From Phoronis australis (lineage: Eukaryota; Phoronida; Phoronidae): DNA of 64,000 nt. Below, one piece after another: positions 34,801-49,800 of this stretch (within the stretch, counting starts at the first letter, position 1; each line of letters opens with the position of its first letter). The stretch spans positions 1 through 64,000 of the forward strand of contig NMRA01000177.1 in the NCBI GenBank assembly GCA_002633005.1, read 5' to 3'. Both the position numbers and the translations under genes were made by a program. The notes beneath the pieces were generated by a model that worked only from the letters and a program-made list of their open reading frames with translations, was not told the DNA's origin and made no database searches.

Positions 34801-37800
34801 GTTTGTAGCAACTCTTTTCAAAGTCTGTTAAACGGGAAAGCCTGACCTACGCTTTAGGAGCATTACACGGCAATTGCAGGGAAAGACCACCCACCAAGAA
34901 CCATAATGTCCCGTCTGTGACACAGAGAGTACGAGTTTTTAGCTGAATCCTGATTTTATCACTGAAGTCGGACGATAATAATGCATGAACAAGTGCGAGA
35001 ACGAGGGTTGGTTGAAATCACAAAAAACAAGGTTTTGTTTGCTTTTAAGCAATTAAAAAATCTTGAGCTAAGAAAGAAACTAGAATGACTCACGGATAGT
35101 GTGATTAATTTGGATCGGCTGCGGCTCATGCAATGGCAAACTTCTAAGTACATGAACGTGTCAAGCGCAATTGCTCATGTTACCAATATTGGGCATCAAT
35201 ACATCAACGACAGTTTGTTTGTTAGAAATTACGTTAGGTTTGAAAAAAAGTAAACCCAAGTGCTAGGATCACAGAAATGAGAATACTGGAATGCAAGTGA
35301 AAAATGAAGCCTCAGACAGCACCATCTTTGTTTTGGTTCACATCTTCCAGTGATTTCAATTCTTAATACGAGGACTTCAATGGCTGTTTCAACAACAAGA
35401 TTCACAGCCACCAATCTGTTTTATTTAAGTTTGAAGTATGTCATTTCAGCTTGTCCTCAAAAGCGTTGCAAGGATCTTTGACCGTTGAAGAAACAATGGA
35501 CATTTTGTAACAACTTACCACAGCTTCACTTCGTTTAGTGTCCAATATTGCAGCCAGAGGGAGCTGACTCACACCAATCAAGACATCCTTGTTCAACTGC
35601 TTGCTGCGGTCATAAACCTCGATGACCAGAGGAATCCTAAAGAAACAGTGAGAGCTGAGATTTTCATTGATGAAGAAAAGAGCAAAAGTCATTGCTACTG
35701 GATAGGGATTTAACAACTCTGAGTTGTTACCACGAGGTAGTGGCTCTTCTTGCACATTTAAAACTCCCCCAAATTTTCATAACATGTCAAGATCTACTAG
35801 GGAGATGTGGGCGTTAAGATACCAAAACTGCCTGAAAATGTATCAAAAACACTGAATTATTTGAATTCTCATTTGAATGTTTGTTATACAGCTTAACGAC
35901 GAATCAGTCTAGATGTGCCAATTCAAAGAAAAAATGTGTGGATGCGACGCTTTCTAGGACCTAGATTGTATTAGGTGTTATGCCCATAAGATACGTAATT
36001 ATAAATTCTTAATGCCGACTTTGTAACAAAGAGTACATTTTACAATAATTTTGTATAAAACCATTTTGAATAGGGTTACGGGTCTCCAAATATGCAGTAC
36101 CATTAAGAAAATCACATATCTGGCCAATTTACTATTAACCCTTATCCTGCTGAGCCTCTATTCAGACTACTTTCCCTGTGTGCTCAGCTAAGTAGGTCAC
36201 CACTACTGCTGTACACTAAGCTGTTGTGGAGGTCACCTAGACAAATGACCTAACAATTTTAAATTGGAAATTTGAAGGGGAAATATTAAATTAACAGAAA
36301 AGAAGTCAATACAAAACTTGTGCAGAATTTAATGGAGAATTTCACCATATATAAGTCTTTATCACAGCCTTGGTGAAAGTAAACTGATCCACTGTCATCC
36401 TCTCCCGTATGGCTCCAGCCATATAATGAAACTATGTCTACACTTACATAAACCTGCCAATATCTCCCAAACTAGTAATCACAGCCATATGGTTTAAATT
36501 GGAGAACAGTAGAGGAAGTTGTGAAGTATGGAATGCTCATGGTCACATATCTAAACAACATTCCAGGGCTCTTACAATTTCTAAATGAAAATCACAAGTG
36601 TGCTGGGGTGAGTGCACTTTCCTAGCGCAGCCCAGCTGTAACTTATTATAGTCGATTGAGTACACCCAACGCATTTTAATAGGATAATTGGCATGTCGGC
36701 TGACCTCGCCTAGCGCAGGATAAGGGTTAAGATCACATTTTCAGTCTTGTTTTCAACCGATCAGCTTTTAAACAGTGTAACAAGCTTTTTGCGCAATGCC
36801 TCCGTGGAAAAGACGGCGCTGTGAACAGCAGATCTTCTTGTACTACTTATTTGGCCATGCAATGAATTAAAATAACAAATTCTGACAGTTCAACATTTAC
36901 GCTATTAACATTTCCTTCCCTTTTGCTACACCACAACTACAGAACGAGAAAAACATATGCGGCTTGGAAGAAATGATCAGCACCAACATGGCTGGCATAA
37001 AACACTGAATTAATATCAGAAATGGTAAACATTGTAATATTACGTGACACTCGACAAATTACAAATAAGCTTAACAGGCGGCCCAGTGTACCTGTGAAAC
37101 GTGTCTTTCAGTTCTTGTGCGGTCGTGGCGAAATCGAAGGCGCAGTAGGAGCGAGGCAATGTTACCTGTGTGTTACGACGTGCTTCCACAGCGGGGTGGG
37201 TTGTGATGGGTGCTGACGAACCGAAGAAAGAGTACACATACCTGGGAGAAGAAACAGCAGACGTGGAAGCTTAGAGATAATTCCTCAGTTAATTTACACA
37301 AATATCATTTCTAAATTTCTTATTTTATCATTTTACAAAGCCTGACTCCTTTGCTTGACATGCAGAAATACCAATAACGTTGAAATGCATCAGATTTCTA
37401 CATTAACTCTTTCACAAAAGCACATTTTGGCAACTTATACATTCACTGCCAATGCACAGATTGGCGAGTATGGCGCTCGCCCATCCTTAAGATATAGTAA
37501 TGAGTCATCAATTTCATGGGAGATAACTACAGTTTCATCAAATCCCAAACAAAAATCAAGCTTTTTTGCAGTTTTAATTTTTTGGAAAAATTTCTGTTGA
37601 TCGGTTACTAGATGGCCCACTGCCAAAGTTTTGACACAAATTGAAAGTTTTGGGATACGAGTTTGAAATGTCAAACAAGTTACGTTTATCAACCAAATCT
37701 CAGTTCTAAAAAAATGACATTGAAAGAGTAAATAAATACGATGAACAAATGCAACAGACATGTAACTCAGATGAAACTTCTTCAAAGTTTTAGAAAAAGC

Positions 37801-40800
37801 TTACCATTCCAGTATCAGTATTGATTTCATAACAATGTTAACTTGGCACGTGTCAACTGCCATGAAACATATCACTTGTAGTAAATCTTCAAACACAAGA
37901 CAATTTCCCTTATCAGTGAGGCAGAGTTCAAATTAGAAGAGGGGTGTGAGGTTGTGACTTATCACCTGAGGAAGATGTTGACTGGGTGTTGAATGTCCAG
38001 GCTGCGTACTGTCGCCAGCTCCACGGAGAAAGAGTAGCGCCTAAGATGGGGAGGTACTGCAACGTGCGGCGGTGTGTAGGAAAGGGGCGCCTCCTGGGGC
38101 ATGGGAGATTTGAACCTCACTTGGTGGGAGTCATCCACAGAAGGATGTGCGGGAAGATGCACAGTAGCCTTGGCTTGATGGCCATCGTCTGTAGCGAAAA
38201 CATACAAGTAGCGCACATGACCACAAGAGGGAGTGACAATTGTACAAAAAGGGTCAATTGACAAAAGAGCAATGCAAACTCAAACAAGAACTTTCTACGC
38301 AATGACCAACCAACAAATAACTTGAAAAATGTCACGTCACAATGAAAAATTTGAGAAAACTTTTCACAGCTATATCACAATATCAATGCACATGCTAAAT
38401 TTCAGACTCTTCAATAAACACATATATAACAGGGTTGGTCGTATAATCCTAGGGAGCACGGGTTTATATCAGGACAAGCCCATTTCTGACAACAAACATC
38501 CTATACACTACCAGAAGACAGGACATTTCATTTAGAATGTATGGTGCGTTGTACAAAGTTCTCCACTCCGGTTTGGCTTATCTTACAAATCATTTTTCAA
38601 ACATTAATAAAACACAGTCAAATGCTCGACCAGAACATGTCTAAATGACGTTCATTCTCCTGCAGTGGCATAGCGTCACATAATACTTCAGTTCCCTTCA
38701 GGCTAAATGCTATACAAGAATCCCAGTTTAAAACAAGACATGCTGTCTTAAGATCAATATTTAGAATTAGCCATGTCTAGTCCTCGAGTTATTTTGTTTT
38801 TAGATTTTAAATTATAGTCTTATATACAATTTTGTGTAATACTAAAAATTTAACCCTGTCTTGCCTAATTTAATTACTTTTGTAGTCCATACTTTTGCTA
38901 TAAGGCGCTTTCCCATTAGGGGAACTTACCTTTACCGAAGCTTCATCGAAACTTTGCTTACCTTTACCACTGGACAGCAAAGTTTCGCCTCTAATGGGAA
39001 AGCGAATTTAGTCACCTATTATTGTTTAATCTGTATGATTGTTTACAGTTCTGCGTGTGTCCTCAGAGGGACCAACGCTTCACACTGAAGAGACTACCCA
39101 GAATAAATAAATAAATATTAAGTATAATGATAATACAGAAAACATCAGGTGCCAGTTTTGACAGCTGTCAAAAACGTCAACTCTTTGTCAATAGAAGTAT
39201 AAAATGTGGCATGCAAAAATTCCCTATGAACAAAAAATGGAAATTTAAAATTATTTAAATATGATAACAGTTACAGCAAAAATAGATAAGGTGTCTGTAG
39301 TACCACATAATGAAAGGCTTTTGACTCATCAATAACAGACAGAAGAGCCAACTTCAACCACCCTTGAAACATTTCTCAACTCTGTTGTCAGAGATAAGAT
39401 ATGAGATGCACCTGTTGCATGATGATCAATGAAACCTAACGAATGTCATGGGAGGTGAGAAATACGACTACTGGTAAATCTCTGACACCAACTTCTGACG
39501 AAAATAATAGCCAAAAATGTCGTTTTTATTTTCCAAGGGGTTCTAACATTGTTGTGAACGCCAACAATTTTTCAAAACTTTGTCTGATGGTGGCTGTGGA
39601 ACAAAACTTTACTGTCTTGAACATGTAAGTCTTAAGTTTCAAAGAAAAAATGGTAAAATAAGTTTTCACATGTCGGCCATATTGTGTCCTACGTTAGTGA
39701 GATTTTACCATTTTAGCAAAATATGGGAACTACAGCATCAAATCTGAGCAAATCCGGTTACAGGCAGCATGTTTACCCATAAGAGGTTTCTCTGCTACCA
39801 TGCTGCTCAAATCATCATCTGTGTCCCCACCAGGAGGTGCTGAAGTAGCCTCAGCCAGAGCGCCACCTGGTGCTGCGTCTGCTGTGTTGGCACTCTTGTT
39901 TTCACCACCAGAGGCGGTCCCAGCTGCTGGATCAACAGGGAGCTGGTCACGGGCTTTCTCTCCAGTTTCTTCAGCGATCTTGAGGTTACCGGCAGCAAGC
40001 TGCAACATACACACGCAAAAACATGCATGGTGAGAGCTCAGTTGTATACTTCTCGACTGAGCAGAGAGTGGGAGAAAATTGTCATCCTGTTACATAACAT
40101 CCTCATGGCGGTGGTGGGAGATGGTGGTGGCAAAAATAGTAACAGTAGTAGAAGTGGGTAGTAGTACTAGTACAAGTACTGATGAATTAGACCTGCTGAC
40201 ACTGTTTATATCACTGTTTATTTCACTTCCTCCATGACGATGAAACATGTGGTCCCCAAGTATAGCAACTCTTTTAACTTGTTTGTCCGTTATGTATCTT
40301 AATGATTTGCTGCACAACTGCACGGTGGAAAACATGAGATTGTGTAGAGTACAAGCTAGTATATATTAACAAAGAGTAGTCATGCCTTCAACCAGGTTTG
40401 TGTTGATGAAGAGCTGATAACGAACTATGCAACCTGAATTGAAAATGAAGTTAACAAAATCCCAAGATTCAATAAAATGTGACCATTCAAAATCCTAACT
40501 CTTCTGAGAAATGGGTCTCCATTCGATACATTCGACAAGTAAATCTCAGACCTGCCACATTTCAATCCCTGACAAGACAAATCTAACCTCATCAATTTCC
40601 TTCCTCAGCACCACAGAAACTCCCACATTTGGTTGTAGGCTTTCTGGTAATGGTTGCATTTGGCTCTTCCATCGATTAGGCGGACAGAGCTAGAAGAAGA
40701 CAAAAGAGTATTACCTCACAATAAGCAGTGTTGACATGGTGAACTTTGTAACCACACTGTTCCATTTAAAGACCCCAAAACCACTACGTTGGCCAAGTCA

Positions 40801-43800
40801 AAATATTAAACTTCAAACTGAATTATTTGAGTGAATTGTTGAATCTTGCTGTTGAAGCAAGACAATGAAATCCCCGCTGAGGTCTGCAATTTTTCATCCA
40901 TATCGCCGTAATTTCCACAAACATGATTTTTTTCGCATGTAACTTTCACAACCTGTCGTAACTTTTGACAGCTGAGCTATTAGGCTAAATGGCATTAAAA
41001 GAAAATTTCAGATACACACCTTTTGTGGATCACAGATTAAAGTAACAGAATTTGTCAGTTTCATGCCAAAATTTGTGTTTGTGGAAAATATGGCAATATC
41101 TGTATGAAATCATGATTTTTGAGAAAAACACATCTGGGCATAGATTTTGTGATGATTATGGATTTTAAAAATAGCTTGATCGGCCTACTGTAAATACTTA
41201 AACAGAATCGTTTAAGAAATTTGATCCCTGGTAATGAAGATAGTGTATTACGGTTTCTTAAAATAAGTTTGACATGATTTAAGAAACAAAATTACCAAAA
41301 CTGACAAACCTAGTGCAAACACGGAAAACTAGAGGAGCTGGCTTCAGCCCTACAGTCATATTTCGAACTTGAATTGTTTTTTCTGACAAACACAAATTCA
41401 AGACCAACACTCCCAAATACCAGTACCAACAAAATGGCCATCCCAGTTGAGCGCCCCCTTGTGCACAAGCAGTGACATTTGTAGAGAATGAAAAACTGAA
41501 TTGTTAACGAAATGAATGCAAAAGTAAGGCAAAAGAATAAGAACATACGACAGCTTTCAAAAAATTCCGTCGATTTCTGTCGACATTTCCTAGCGAAAAC
41601 CTAGAAAAAATCATTTTCCAATTAGCAAGAATTTCAGCAACTTTTTACCAGTTAGAACAAACATCGCCAATTACTCACGACATTACCTCAAATGCTCCTT
41701 CAATGCTGACAGGCTTCATGAAGATCTCAGTACTCTCCTTTTTCAATAGAGAGTCCAGTGGGATAACAGCGTTACCTAGTGACTGGTCGCCACAACACAA
41801 ATGGACCTAGAAAACAGAAAAGGTTTTATTAACTATCAGTTAGTGACTTTATAGTGTCCAGATGGGCTACTGGGATTTGGTGCCAGCAAGGCATGTGCAC
41901 AGTAGTCACCTAACTAAATGTTTATAGACAACTTGAGGAATATCAGAAAACACCGCGTCATTCGTGATTGAATGTTAGCAAGACCAGACACTGATCCCGA
42001 TATACATGCCGGTGTTTTGCAGAGACATGCCTATTTTGCCAACCTAGCATGAATGAATACGCTCCAGGACTTTAAATTAGAGCTGGTTCTTTCAGGCCCT
42101 GAACAACAGAGCCAATGGAAAAATGACCTAGATTTGACATTTTGCACCCATTTCTTCAGAGGTGACTAAAGTACAGTGCATGTCAAAAGTAAACAGACCC
42201 AGAATTCCCTGTTACGATGGCCGAGCACCAATGAAATTAGTCATCATGGTGGTCATCTGTAACCACTGAGAATTATGAAAAATTTAACAGAAATTTAAAA
42301 AGACAACAATGCTATTTTCCACCAAGGACGCCATGGTCACAAAGGGTCATCGCTCATCATAATTATTATTTGTTTCACTGTAAGTGACATCGACCACCAT
42401 AGCAGATAAACAGTACAGGGTGTCCAAAAAACTTACTCACACTTCAAATGACATTATTAGCAAATTGACGATCAAAAATGTGTTTAAAGTAAAATTGCAT
42501 CATTTATTAACGTGGTAAGATCAATTGTCGTCGCAGTTCCGTGATGTTTTTTAGTTTCCAGTAGTATTGCGTGATAAATTCCCCTTCTCCAAAACTGAGA
42601 CTTTCAACATGATTCCTGTTTGTACAGACCACACGGCAGCTTCATTTTTGGCGTGTGCTACACATGATTGGATTACCATCGACCGCTGTTGCCAACAGAA
42701 ACCTGGTTATGTGAACACAGTGCCTGGTCAAGTGAACACAGTACCTGGTCATGTGAACACAGTACCTGAATACCGGGCTGTTTCTTGAAGAACGACCGCA
42801 GCGCATCAACATTGCTCCTCAGTCGAACGGATGCGCGCTCAGCTGGAAAGTTCGGATTCATCAGGTCGAAGAAGGATTCGTTGGTGACGTCGTTGCCAAG
42901 TAGGGTGAAGTAGAAGAAATATCCGCCGGTACTCGATGGTAGGGGCACAGATGTGGGGATTAACTGAAGATAAATACAAAGTACTTATAAGGACTCTTAA
43001 CCTAAAACATGATTACATGCATAGGGCAACATTCTCACTAGGCCTTTGGAGCGGGTGATGCACAATGCTCAAAATTTGAGCCACCATGCACAAATTAGAA
43101 GATCACACTCAAACTGCAAACCCCACGACCAAATATTTGTTCACCAAATTTAAATTTTTACTATATAGCTAAATACCGTTGAGTTATGGCAGCAGCGTTT
43201 CTCAAAATAGTGACCACTGCAGTCACAATGTCACTGATTTCATTGGAATTATCATGACCTAAACATTTGGAAAAAATACTTTTAACGAGAATGCAGAACG
43301 CTTCTCCGTCAGCGTTACATTTTCTTACTGCACCATGTTTAACTTAAGCCTTGCAGAGAACACTGCACAACCACGATAGTATTAAGCTGATGACAAATCT
43401 AGTTTAAATTCTTTCTCAAATCACACTTACACGTTAAAACTAGATTTAAGGTTTATTCAAACCAAGAAGAAAGTTCTTAAAAATTCTATTCAGTAGTCTT
43501 TTACACGACAGGAGCTACAACAAAGAATATGTTTGCGTGTGCGTGTGTGTGTGTGTGTGTGTGCGTGTATAGAATACATATCAAATGAAATCAGACAAAA
43601 TGGTGTTTCCTTTTCATGACAACTAATTCTGTCAACAGCAAAAATGATTGGCAATAACTAGCATGGCGGCGAAATTCTTATTACACAAAGCTCAACCGCC
43701 TACTTTTCTGTTACTTCCCTTCATTTTCGATCATGAGGGAAGGTTACTATGACGATGATTTCGGATTCTTCCAAAGAAGTCAAGACGGGAATTCTGGGTA

Positions 43801-46800
43801 ATTTCGTCTGAACACTTTTGGTATGTACTGTACGCCAACTAGACAAAACCGTAAATCATAAATAATGAAATGTGGTGCAAAGGAGATGACATGCAGCGAG
43901 CAAGTAAACAATGCCACTCCACTTCTGAGCAGAGACGCAAGAATCTCGCGAAGGAAGCTGGTGTGATCACGTGCTTCCCTTGTAATACTTCTAGATATCT
44001 CGCAGTCTTGCGTTTTTGACAGGTTCTCGTATCTAAGGAACGCGGCCCCTCCACGAGACGCCATTGTTGAAACACTACTACTCATCCAACACAAGTGAAG
44101 ATTATATCACCTGCGTTAGATTAGCTGCAAATGCCACAGTGATGGATAAAGTGAAGAACTCGGCACACACATCCTCAGGACCCAGCTGGTAATATCCTTG
44201 ATCTTCATACAGTATCGGCCGGAGGTTGACGTAGCCTACGGAGACGTCCTCGGAAGTCGAACTATCTGGCGGCACTGCAAGGAATTTAGAATTGTACAAC
44301 AACATCTTCAGGTTGACTTCGAGTAACATAGAAAATTTTTACAGTTTATCAACTCTATAAGATTATATGAGAGAAGTAGCGGACTGCTCTGACTGCTTCA
44401 GAGGTTAGGACTGTTGAAAAAAAATTCTAACTCGAAATTATCACCACTAACTCAGTTCATGCTTGGGGCTGGAATCCTTAGTTTAGTTTTTAACAAAGCG
44501 AATTAGCGTTCCTTATTACACACTACAGCCCACAGACTGAATGAAGTCCATTGATTACTTCGGCAAGAAGATACACCACCGCCAACTTGATTTACATAGT
44601 TACATTTACGAATTCAGCTTGACCTAATTAGTAAAAAAACGTTAACACGTGCCAACCTCAACGCATGAAGATGATTTAATGACCGAAGGGTGCCTGCTTG
44701 TATCATTCAGTCAAATGGTCTTAATCTGGGAACATGACTTGTCACGAATTTTGAAACTGGTGTCGTTTTATTACCTCTTATGTTGACCCAACTCCAAAAA
44801 ATGAAAACTACTGGCATCAAGAGACTCTTTGTAAAAACAAAAGATCAAGCAATTGGTCACAACTTTGTTGCCACTCTTGCTTAGAAACGTAATTTTCTTC
44901 TACTGGTATTTCACAGCAGTTGTCTAAAATTGGAGTTACCAGCGATCAAAATTTATCCCCAAACAAAAGCTGGCCAGTTTTAGAGAAACGAAAAATTTTT
45001 CAAAACTAAAAATGTGCCAGTTATTAATCATTTTACCTAGGTATGTTCTGGTCTCATGCAGTCACTCTTAATACATACAGTGACCGTTGTCGGGAAGTGA
45101 GGGCAAAAATCCTAGACTAATTCTTGGAAAGGAAATAATTCCAAGATCAGACCTCAACAACTGTTAGTTGTAAAATGTTCATTAGTTTCTCGGAAAGGGC
45201 CCCAGTGCCCGGTTGCATGAAACAGTCCCTAAATGATAGGGATTTCCTTAAGTCTTAGGGACGTCCCTAAATTTTAAGGACTGTTGCATGAAAAGTTCCC
45301 AGTTAGTTTAGGCATTAAATAGGGACTCACCTTTAGGGGTTACCAAAAGTAAGTCCCTAAGTTGAGTCCCTAGCAATAAAATGGCTGATCAAGCTCATAC
45401 TGCTGTTGAAAAAAGAATTTTCTGCGACAGAACTAACCCGCTTGAGACGTTTAGCGACAGTTAGCTAAACGAAAGATTTAGATTTTCAAGGGCCGGGATA
45501 TTCATGATAGTTAGAGAACTTGAAGAGAAGCTGGAGTTACTGAACAGGAAAGGCGTGATCTCCCCCACTGTACTGACTAGTAGTTCCGTCGTAAAATGAA
45601 TTTATCAATTACTAGTGCCATGACTTACCCCACGTCTCACTTAATTCCCCGAGCAGACGATCTCAATGTTCAGCGCGTTGGGAAGTGCGGCGACTCCTAC
45701 CGGAGATTCTGGTATTCTCACCAGTTCGCTGTTTTTTTAATTTACATTAGCATGGGTGGCCACAATAGATCGTCTGCTCTCTCAACAGCAGTAGAAACTC
45801 GAATTCTTAGATAATACACATTGAGTGTGCACTCTACTCAAACAGTCATTCAAAAGGTGGAACAGAGGACGTAAATGCGACAAGTATTCTCTCGTTGATA
45901 GTAATTTTTGCCATATTAAGCGATCTTAGCCACGGCAATCAACGGGATTGTTCAGCTTTGGGAACTTACTTCGGATTTAGGGCGCTCCCAATAAGGACAG
46001 AGGGTAGGACCTCTTCATGCAACAGTCCTTAAACAAAATCCTTATAGGGACTTCCCTAACTAGTTTGGGAACTTGGTTAAGTCCCTAATTTGGGACTGTT
46101 TCATGCAACCGGGCACAGATGTTTGAATGAAAACCCAGGCTGGGTGAAGAACCGAACACAGGCCCCAACCTGTTCAAATACGATATACTGACAACTTTTC
46201 AACAAAGATCACCCATCTACGTACAATGCCCCCTCCTGGCTGGAGCCTCAGCTGCCTTAAAGCCTGTGTCCTCCGTTCCATCCTCGTCTATGTAAATGCT
46301 GAGTAGAATCTCTGGCTTCAGTTTGGGGTACTTGGTGTGCAAAAGAGGGTACCACTTGCCAGCCTGCAACAGGACACCAAAAGTAAGTAGACGGCATAAC
46401 AACAAGACTCAATGTCTCCTATATAGACCTTCATCTGGCGGGCAGCCAGGACATCCCAACGGACACTACAAAGAATTACTTAGACACTCTAGCTATGATG
46501 CCCAATTCAGTATTTGGATGTACAAGTGAAGTAAACAATTAAGCATTGATGTCTCCTTTAACTTGCCAACAGCAGTTCTGGGAGCTCACGGTCTAGCTGT
46601 AAATATAAAATTAATTAAGATACGATCATGTAAGAAACAATTTACTTTATTGCAGACCCATGTTTCCATAGCAACATAACACACAGCAATTTGACCCGAG
46701 ACCATAAAAACGCTGTCACGCATCATTGATCATGGTTGCTCTGAAAAACTGAGAAACCCATTTTGGACACCCTATTTTTGAAAGCCTGAATGAACCCCTG

Positions 46801-49800
46801 CTCCTACACAGACCCTACAGTTGAATGTACAGTTTGTTACAGCTGAATTCCAATGTTTCTTCCCTACTTAGCTTTTCCAGTTTTATAAAACAAGAAGTCC
46901 TTCTGGTCAATTCTAACACGGTAGTGCCTCCATATGACTTCTAGTCCACTTACAGGATGTTTCTCTTTAATAAGTAAGCAGCCAATGAAAACAATCTATT
47001 GACGTGAGCCATGGGAACAAAGTAATAGACCCGGGGCTTCACTTCTATAGAGGGAGTTGAGGGATGATCAAGTCGGGTGTTATCGATCACTCATCTTTTA
47101 AGTTCAAAGCTTTAGTCTTTGTGGTCATATTTGGTTTTATATGAGCAATTTAGATGTGAATGCGTTTCTGCAACACTGGTACAAGCCTGTCCATGAAATT
47201 CACAAAACTGTCAAAGCTTTTCCCCCCATGATCTCCAGATCTTATCACAAAAAGCAAGCTAATGCCTGTCCCAGGATTTTGTTTGAATGTTCCACATTTT
47301 GCAGTCCTTTGGGAAATTCACGTACCAGACTTTCCCTGGCAAAATCTGAACTCTCTGCATGTTGCAGTGAGGGTTTTTAGAAGCTTTAGGGACCTATCTG
47401 GGAGGAGGGTATGTCTCTGACTTCCCAACAAGTATTCAACATTCGGGCAATTCAACCCAGTCCTAGGTGTTACCACTCTGGTAACTCTCACCTGCTTATC
47501 TCTAGCTGACCTCAGGTCAAGCATCACATATCCAATCACCTCTCTGGCAGTGGTCAGCATGTCTACGGCATAACATTGTACTTTTATCACTGTTCGTTGC
47601 ATCCGATGTTGCTGCAGACCCTTCTTGTCGATCTCCCACGCCAGCTCCTGAGTGAAGTCGGGACTCTCAACATGGTCAACGGGGTCGGTGGCGAGGAGTT
47701 CGCCGTCCAGTCGAGCCTCAATCACCAACTGGTACTTACTTCTCTTGGGAAAGTTGCGACCTACAGTACACGCCAAACATATTCAAAAACTGACCCATTA
47801 TTCCTCGTCATGACGGCTTGCCAGAAGTAGAATTCGTTGTCAGAGTAGTCTCCCCTGATGACTGAGAATGAAGGGGGATAACCAGGAAAGTTAGTGAGGT
47901 GACTAAGCCATTCAGTAATAACAATTTTTGCTGTCATCAGTTATGACTCATTTTGGCAATTAACGGAATCAGCCACCATGATGAGGAAACTGTATTGTGT
48001 CCGATTAATTTTGTATTGTACTGTATAATTACTCTATATGGGGGTTAAAAGACATCCAGTGAAACGTATGATAATCATAGTGCTAAATCTTTGCTGAACT
48101 TACATTACATGGAAGTGGGTGTTGATTTCTTGCCTGAAGATCGGCAAATGTCATCAGGCATTGCAGACGCTTGAAAAAAATCTCCAGCAAGCTGATGAGA
48201 TGTATCTCCAGTAAACACTATACCATGAGCGGCGCATCATAGGGAGCTGGGGAGGCTATAGCAGTCCCACTTTTTTCAGTGCTGCACTGCCCATGTATAC
48301 CATTGCAATATCATCTTATATTTTTCCTAGGTTTTTGAATTCTAATTGTCAGAAAACTTCAGGATCGTGTCAAGAATTGAACTTGCGATTCCGAGCTACA
48401 TGGGCCCAGCAACTCAACAGGACAGTCAAAGAACAAAATTTAGTTGCATTTATGCTGGAGCTGATCTAGTTGATTATCATCCGTACAGCTTGGCAGCACA
48501 TTGTAATTATACTCTCTGACCTAACTATTGAACCTGAGTAATCAGGTAATTTAGATATTGTGAAGTTGTTGAACTTTTTTGCCAGGTTTTCAGTTCAGTA
48601 CAGCTCCAGGCAATAATTCCGCTACTAGTATGCGTAGATAGTGCCACCGTCTCAACTAGCAGTAGAGATATGACGTCGTATTTCCTGGCACAAGCTGTGT
48701 AAAAATGGCCAGAAGCAAATTGGGCAACTGAACATGAAACTGCTCGAAACGAAGTTTCATTATGGGAGTATTTGTTCGAGTTGGAAGGAATAAAAGACAT
48801 CGGCAGCCTCCTAAAGTGTCCCTCTATGTGCCAACGGTACTTACAGCAACATGACTTTGATGGTTTAATGAGTGCCAGGCATAATTCACCAAAAAGCTTC
48901 CGTGTATGAAGGGCCTATGGGATAGCTACCGTTTATACTAATAGTTGAGATGGTGGTGACACTGGTGCCGTAGGCGTAGACCAAGTAAGACACCAGAACA
49001 AGTTAACTTGGTTTCCTTCCATGGTCCCACTTCATAGACCAAGTAAACGACTTCACCTGAGTTCCAGTTTATGGTTGAAATCTGAATGTTTCGTTCTGGA
49101 GTCACCAAGTACGCCAAATTTCATTTTCAATTACATTTTTACGAATGGGTTAATCATTTAACTTCCTTGCCAAACACTAACAGGGAGTTACAACGAATAA
49201 AAGCTCATTAAAAATGAAATCGATTTCAGGACAAGTCTTATTTTGAGATGAGTAACTTTTTATGGTGGTGTACTATCGCCCCTTTGTGCCTGCGGCATTA
49301 CAGGGCGCCGGAGTATTAAAACTTTTACTACAGACAGTACAGTACTATAGACTACCAGGGCTCGACGCTATTGAAATTGCCAGGTCGCATTTTGCGACCT
49401 AGCCAAAATCCCAGGTCGCATTTTCAAAATCCAGCTCGCATTCGTAAATGCCAAGTCGCAAAATTTCCCGCCACTTTTACGCGCGAAAATAGATTTTTTA
49501 GACCATCGAGAAAATGTTTAGATTATGCTCTTACCTGCAGCGTTAAATACTCACAAATTTCGGATCTCAAAATTGACTTCATTCATGCAGGTACGGCCTT
49601 ACTGTTCTTCACGACCGCCATTGAAAGACTCTAGAGCGCAAGGCAAGTTGCCGACGTGAAAGTTGAATCAGAGCTCTCTAACTGACTTGTGCATTCGAGT
49701 AGCTAAATTTGCGATGTGAAAAGGGAGAAAATCCCCGTTGAAAAAGTATCCGGGATTTTGTTAGATCTGGCCTGCTACTGGCTGTCATCAAAGTTGTTAA

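Noticed and set aside
39807-40028. Second minus-strand frame over CEP120 exon 8
   Set aside because: Only the other frame joins exons 7 and 9 in phase (0 in, 1 out).
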